Source: Limanda limanda (taxonomy: Eukaryota > Chordata > Actinopteri > Pleuronectiformes > Pleuronectidae). Taken from it: a stretch of DNA of 64,000 nucleotides. This document shows positions 54,701-60,700 of this stretch, piece after piece (positions within the stretch are counted from its first letter, which is position 1; every line of letters starts with the position of its first letter). The notes beneath the pieces are model-generated. The model saw nothing but the letters and a program-made list of their open reading frames with translations. It was not told where the DNA came from and ran no database searches. The position numbers and the translations under genes were made by a program. The stretch spans positions 19,826,118 to 19,890,117 of the forward strand of contig NC_083639.1 in NCBI RefSeq assembly GCF_963576545.1, in the 5' to 3' direction.

Positions 54701-57700
54701 GGTGAATCTTTTACGACAGTTTCAAAGTCTATCTGTGCAACATGGTTGCAAATTTCAAAGTAAAAGCGCCCCAGCATTTCTGTCGACAAGGTTTTTGTTG
54801 TTCACATAGACACGAGGAGTGAACAACAAGGAGCGAGGAGCGACGCAGCAGTCACACACTGCAGATGCACCTCCTGTTGATTGGGCATAACAGTCATTGA
54901 TTGGAGCAGACACATGTCTTTGGCTGAGTTTCCATTTTGATCTTCACCACCTACCTGTACATGATTGTTTGTACATTTGTTACTGAATCTTTGCACGGCA
55001 GGTTAAATCAAATTTGGGCCCAGACAGAAACTCCTCACAGTATTCAGAACTACTTTTGGGAAGCCGAATAGACCAGAGCCATTATTTATGTCATTAGAAG
55101 AACCTGTGCTTTTCCTACTGTGAAAAAGATCTGATCACAACACTCAGCAGCTTTTTAATGTGCCGACACAGCCAGACATCAGCCATTTATACAACACTAC
55201 ACCACTACCTGGCCCCAGGATCTCTGTACCTCACTTTATCGCTGTAATTTGATTTTATGCAACTTTATTGAGGAATGTGCACCATGTTAGAGCAAAATAA
55301 GATAAAATAATGAAGTTAAGAACTGACAACACAGAGGAGCCTGTGGAGAGCTATGAACCTGGGACAGTGTGATACTGTATCTGACACAGATTTGATTAGA
55401 CACACAGTAGTGGTTCAGATGTTAGTGAAGTAGTCCTCCATGAATACAAAGGTACCCCGAGGAGCTTTTTGGAAACAAACAAAAGAGATGTCTACAATTC
55501 AGTGTGTGATCATTAAAACACATTGTGTGTATCTCTGAGGTCAGATGTATTTTATTCCTAATTCATGCTGAATATATATTTTAAAAAATCTCTGTGGTAT
55601 GTGTGTGTGTGTTAATGTACTGTATACACAGCTCTAGAAAAAACAACACAACTGCAAGATTATCAACTTCTCTTTCTTTAATGAAATTAACTTTTCCCCT
55701 AAATTTAAGAGACACTAGAATGAGATGGCTACCATACATGTAAGTAAGCAGATTTAAGACAAATCTGAAGCAGTCCCTTAATTTCTATTAAACTAATGAT
55801 GCATGTATGTCTTTTAGTTTATACGTATAATTCCATATTAATGTATATATGTAATGTAATTATGATTAAATATGAGTTAATCAGTAGCATCACTACCTCC
55901 CACACAGACCACAATGAGCAGGTAGAAGTACCAGAGGTGTAATATGGTTTGTTCCCACTGAAGAACGTGTTTGAAACATCTTGACTTTCTGTGCTCAGCC
56001 ACTTGGACTCTTGATTGTTTCCTTGCAGAAGGAAACTGACTTGCACCTGCAGTGTTGATGCTTTGAACATCTTTAGGACTTTAGACTGCATAAGCACGGT
56101 GTACATAATAAGCTGGCTGAGTCAGCGCCCCTGAGGCATCAATAAACAGGGCTTTGACCTGAGATTGCAGACAATGCACATAAATGTCTGACACTGATTG
56201 AAGCCTGAATCATCCATCCGCATAATACACAGTGGCGGAGTCCCCTGCTCTATTTCTGATTCAGGAAGGTGCACATTTATGTCATCCCTTGTTTACTGTT
56301 GGCTCTATATCTTTGAGCCACATGTCATTAAATGTATTTATAGACATTGCTTCAAGTTCAGAGAGAGGCTGATATGCCTCCAACATTATCACTGTGGAAG
56401 TGATCATTTCAGAATACTTCAAAGTACTTTAAAAACACTTTGCTCAATAAGTTCAGAGAGAGACTGATATGCCTGTTTTCCGGACTTCTCTGAATACCTA
56501 CATACTGAATATCAAACATTTTTACTGTATAGATTTGGAGATTTTTCAAAGTAAAGTCCAACATATTTACTGTTTAGATTAAGAGTTTTTCAAAGTAAAG
56601 TCCAACATATTTACTGTTTAGATTAAGATATTTTTCAAAGTGAAGTCCAACATTTTCACTGTGGAAGAGATAATTTCATTGCTTGTTCATATAATGTGCT
56701 TCATAAATGCAGAGCAGATACAAATTCTGAACAAAATAGTTTTTTTTGTTACACTACTGTCAGGACATGGGCATTTCAGATGTCATAATAGAGGACTTAC
56801 ATACATTTCAGACATATCAGGTACAGCGTAGTTTTTGTACATCTCACACACAAACTGCTGAAACCACACACTCGCCTGAGACTGTCTCCATAAGACTTAA
56901 AGATGCAGCACGACAGCTTAAATCTCCTCAGATTCCTCTCTTCATCCCTCTTTGTGTTTAGATTAGAAGTGGTGCGATACAGAAAAAAAACTGTATACCC
57001 CTTCTGCTGAGGTATTTCTGTTTTTTTTTCTCCAAGTGCCGCTGGAACTGCCATAATTAAACTGCTAGTAGGCTGAAAAAAAATCATAGATGCATCTGTT
57101 ATCAGCAACTCCAGGCCCTGTCGCTTAACTCTGCCTTCTCCAAAGCAAGATCCCTGCAAACCTGTGCGCTGCCAATTGAATAAGTACCCAGGCTACTCTC
57201 ACACCATCTGTTTGACATTTTCCTGTCTGCTTCTTCTGTCTCGTCTTCCCGGGTCATAAACGATTTCGCCATGAATACAGATCCCAACAAGCTCCTTAAC
57301 CGTGCACTCCTCACGCCCCAGTTCTGCTCCAGCTATTGCTGATCGTCAGATACAGTTTTTAAGAAATGTGGGTTGGACTGCCTCAGGACCTACAGTAGCT
57401 GAGCTGATAACTCTTTTAAGTTATGTCCTACTGAAGCACTGTTTAATATATTAAAGAGATGAACCTACATGACCTCAAAATGTTTTTAAATCTTAATGAA
57501 GTCGGGGAGAAATGCCCCAGAATCGCTTCATTTAAAAATATCTGCTTGTCCATAAGCGAGTGCTTTTATTTCATGTGCTGCTGCCACATTGTGCACGTCA
57601 GCTGGCTGTGCTGTCCAGGATGCTTGTTTTTTTAAGCACATTATGACACCCTCAGTGGGAAATTGGCAAATAAATAAGGGTTTTACTTGACTCAGTTGTC

Positions 57701-60700
57701 ACCACTTTACACATTTGAAAGCTTTTTAAGAAGGGGGAGGGTCAAAGGGAGGCAGTATGGCTGGAGCTCTGTGGTAATCTGTGTTTCTTTGGTCTAGGTT
57801 CTGTTCTGGGAGGACGGATCTGGGCAGAGCGACGCTGACAGAGTGAAGGTTATCAACACCACAGCACAGCTCTCTGGCTTGAAGGGCAGCACGGTCTATC
57901 TGATCTCAGTCAGAGCCCAGAACAGCGCTGGACTCGGACCCAGCAGCCCCGCGTTTAACGTCACCACAAAGAAACCACGTGAGTCCACACAGATTCAAAA
58001 CTACTGCATTTTAGCACGTGTCAACTATCCTCAAAGAGTAGCCAGTTGGTCCTCGGAGATTTTCCAACCCTTAATGTATTTTAGAGAGGTTCCTCTGTGA
58101 ACAGCTCTGCACAAAATAAATCAGGCTGTAGGATTGCTAAAGATATTTTATCTAGTATAAATAGTAAAATATTAGAATGTCAATATCTGTTAATATTGTG
58201 GTTGGCTGCCACAAATAAGTCCATGTAGCTCTTTTCAAACATGAACTCTGGAGGATTACTGACGAATGGGGTCTGCCTCCAGAGTGTTCAGGTGAGGGGG
58301 GGGGCATGCATAGGCAGAATGTAACGCGTTAATGCCGCTGCGAAGATCACATGTTTTTTATTACAGCACATTGACACTGGTGTCTGCTCTCATCAGCAAA
58401 AGGTCCATCTCCATCTTTGTTGATGTCTTCTACGTGTGTGGCTTCTCTTTGTCCCCCTGACACAGCTTAGAAATGGCATTATCACTGTGAATCCTGTGGA
58501 AAATGTCATGCTATTTTTAAGTTTTTACCAGAGGGCTGGCAGGAGAAACTCCACAAAGTCTGGAGCCTCTCACCTGGACATTTGCGTTCTCACATACAGC
58601 CCCTCAGGGGGATGTCAGGAGGTTGTCTGGAGTTTAGTGCTTGTCTGAAAGCAGCTCATGTCAATCACTGTAAGAAGATATGGAAGTATATCCCAGAAAA
58701 ACACAAATGTCCAAAGGTGGAGTGACATTCACCATTGAAGTGAAGCCAGCAGCATATGACACTCGGGTCGTAATAACTGAGGGTGTCAAGGAACACGACA
58801 AGCAACATTTGAACCGAGCTTCTAACCGACCGCTCCACTAATTTTAACTCTTCAAGCGACAGGTCATAACTTCCACTGACATTTTAATGGCTGCCATTGA
58901 ATACACACACACACACACACACACCTGCGTGCTTACACCTGAGTGAAGAACAATGCACACACTTTCCTTTTGTCTCTGTGTTTCAGCTCAAAGTCAAATA
59001 AATTGTCAATTTTCTCATTCGCCTCATTCCCCATATAACTGATTTCACTGCACCGACTCTTCAGCTGCTCCCACTGCTTATTAATCAGATGACAGGCTTT
59101 CCCTTCTGACACTACCACAACTCCACGGTCGACGGGGGTTCAATAGAAATATCACCTGATATTAGAAATTTCACTTCAGCTGACTTTCCCCTTGTTTTAT
59201 CTGTTTAAATGCTTTTTAACACTGACACCTCGACTCCTTTAAGTGCTTCAACTAAGTGCACAACCTTAATGAAAAATGTGACTACTAGAGTTTATTTTAC
59301 CTTGAATGAATCAACCCCTTCTCTTTTTTTTTACATTGATCTGTGCAAGGAAGATTCAATTCTGAGAGATAAATAAGACAAGTTTACATGGTCAGCAATA
59401 TTCAGACTATTGACCTTATTCTGGATAGTATCAAATTATAATGAAGTTCACATGATTCACGTCAAAATGATGTCCACTGCGTCATGCGTCCGACATTACG
59501 CTTGAAGCCAGGTCATATAGTCAAGCAGTTGGTCACTGCTGTATATAGACTACTGCTACAATTGGATGTTAAGATGAGATTGAGACGTATACATGTCTAC
59601 ATAATGACACCAAGCTCAGAATAGTCCACATGTCTCAATGTGATCATTCAGAGTATGAGTTTATTTGGATTATGATCGTCAGAAAATGCTGTTAACATGG
59701 AAATTGCTTATTCCCACTATTGTATTAATCACATTAATAAGGGAATAATGATATTTCCTAATTAATCACATTAATAAGGGAATAATGATATTTCCTAATA
59801 TTTGTTTGCTATTGTTATGGCTGCACTGCTGTAGACTGAAAAATGCAGCTCTCCACAGTTTTCCACCTTATATTCCCACACCTCCCGTACATCACAGCTG
59901 CTTTTGCAGTTTCCTCTTATACGTGCATGTTTTCACACAATGGCTGAGTCTACACAACAGGATCACATTTCTCTTCATTAGGGAATCATTGTGGAATCCG
60001 CTCTAGGTGTTTTGTGTTCAAATCTCCAAACCTTCTCCTTCTTTGGTACAGTTTTGTGATAATATTGTATGAAATGAAGCAGAACACTCAACAGTCCGTT
60101 TCCATTCGTTATCCTCCTCTGCAAAACAATTGGATTCAAAAGTTTATCTGAAGATAAAAAGTGAGCACAGCCATTTGATATAAACAAATCAAGTTATCTT
60201 AAAAATCCTTTTGTTACTTTCTCTGGTCTGTGGCCCAACAGTCTGGAGAAACAGATAGAGAGAGTGTGATACTACAAACTAAATAACTGGTTGTAGTAGA
60301 TGCAACATTTTGGAATATATTTATGTACAAAACATGCTGACTGTGGATTTTGTCATAGTAGTAGTAGAAGTAGTATAAGGCCGCAGTTGTAGTAGTCGTG
60401 TGGTCGCCAGTGTAATTACACAACTGAGTCCACTCCCTCAAAACAAAACTCTCATACTCCTATCTCTTTTATTTCATTAGTTTTTTTAACTCGTTCAATT
60501 TATTCACTCATTCAATCTCTTTGTCTTGCTCACACTGCCTCCATTACGATGTCATGACTATATTTATGACTGCCTTTCTAATGTTTCATATTGCAAATGT
60601 TGTTTTGTTGTTTTGCATATAAAAAAAGGGCCGGAGCAGCTGCGGCACCTAAATGAGAACCCCTCTCGACCAGAAGCATTTCATTGAATCACGTTGCAGT

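Larger units (their letters stand above)
47993..57797 (+). other. cntn6: Contactin intron between exons 18 and 19 (largest, 9.8 kb)
   Basis: The largest intron splits FN3. It carries the paired repeat families at 48.8 and 49.2 kb, a LINE reverse-transcriptase relic at 51.3 kb, a degenerate repeat at 50.4 kb, a SINE at 52.9 kb, an AATATTAC minisatellite at 53.2 kb and a nested tandem array at 56.35-56.68 kb. No coding exon was found inside. Confidence 0.75.

Noticed and set aside
56350..56680. CRISPR-like array
   Set aside because: Units are contiguous tandem repeats with no unique spacers, in a vertebrate intron.
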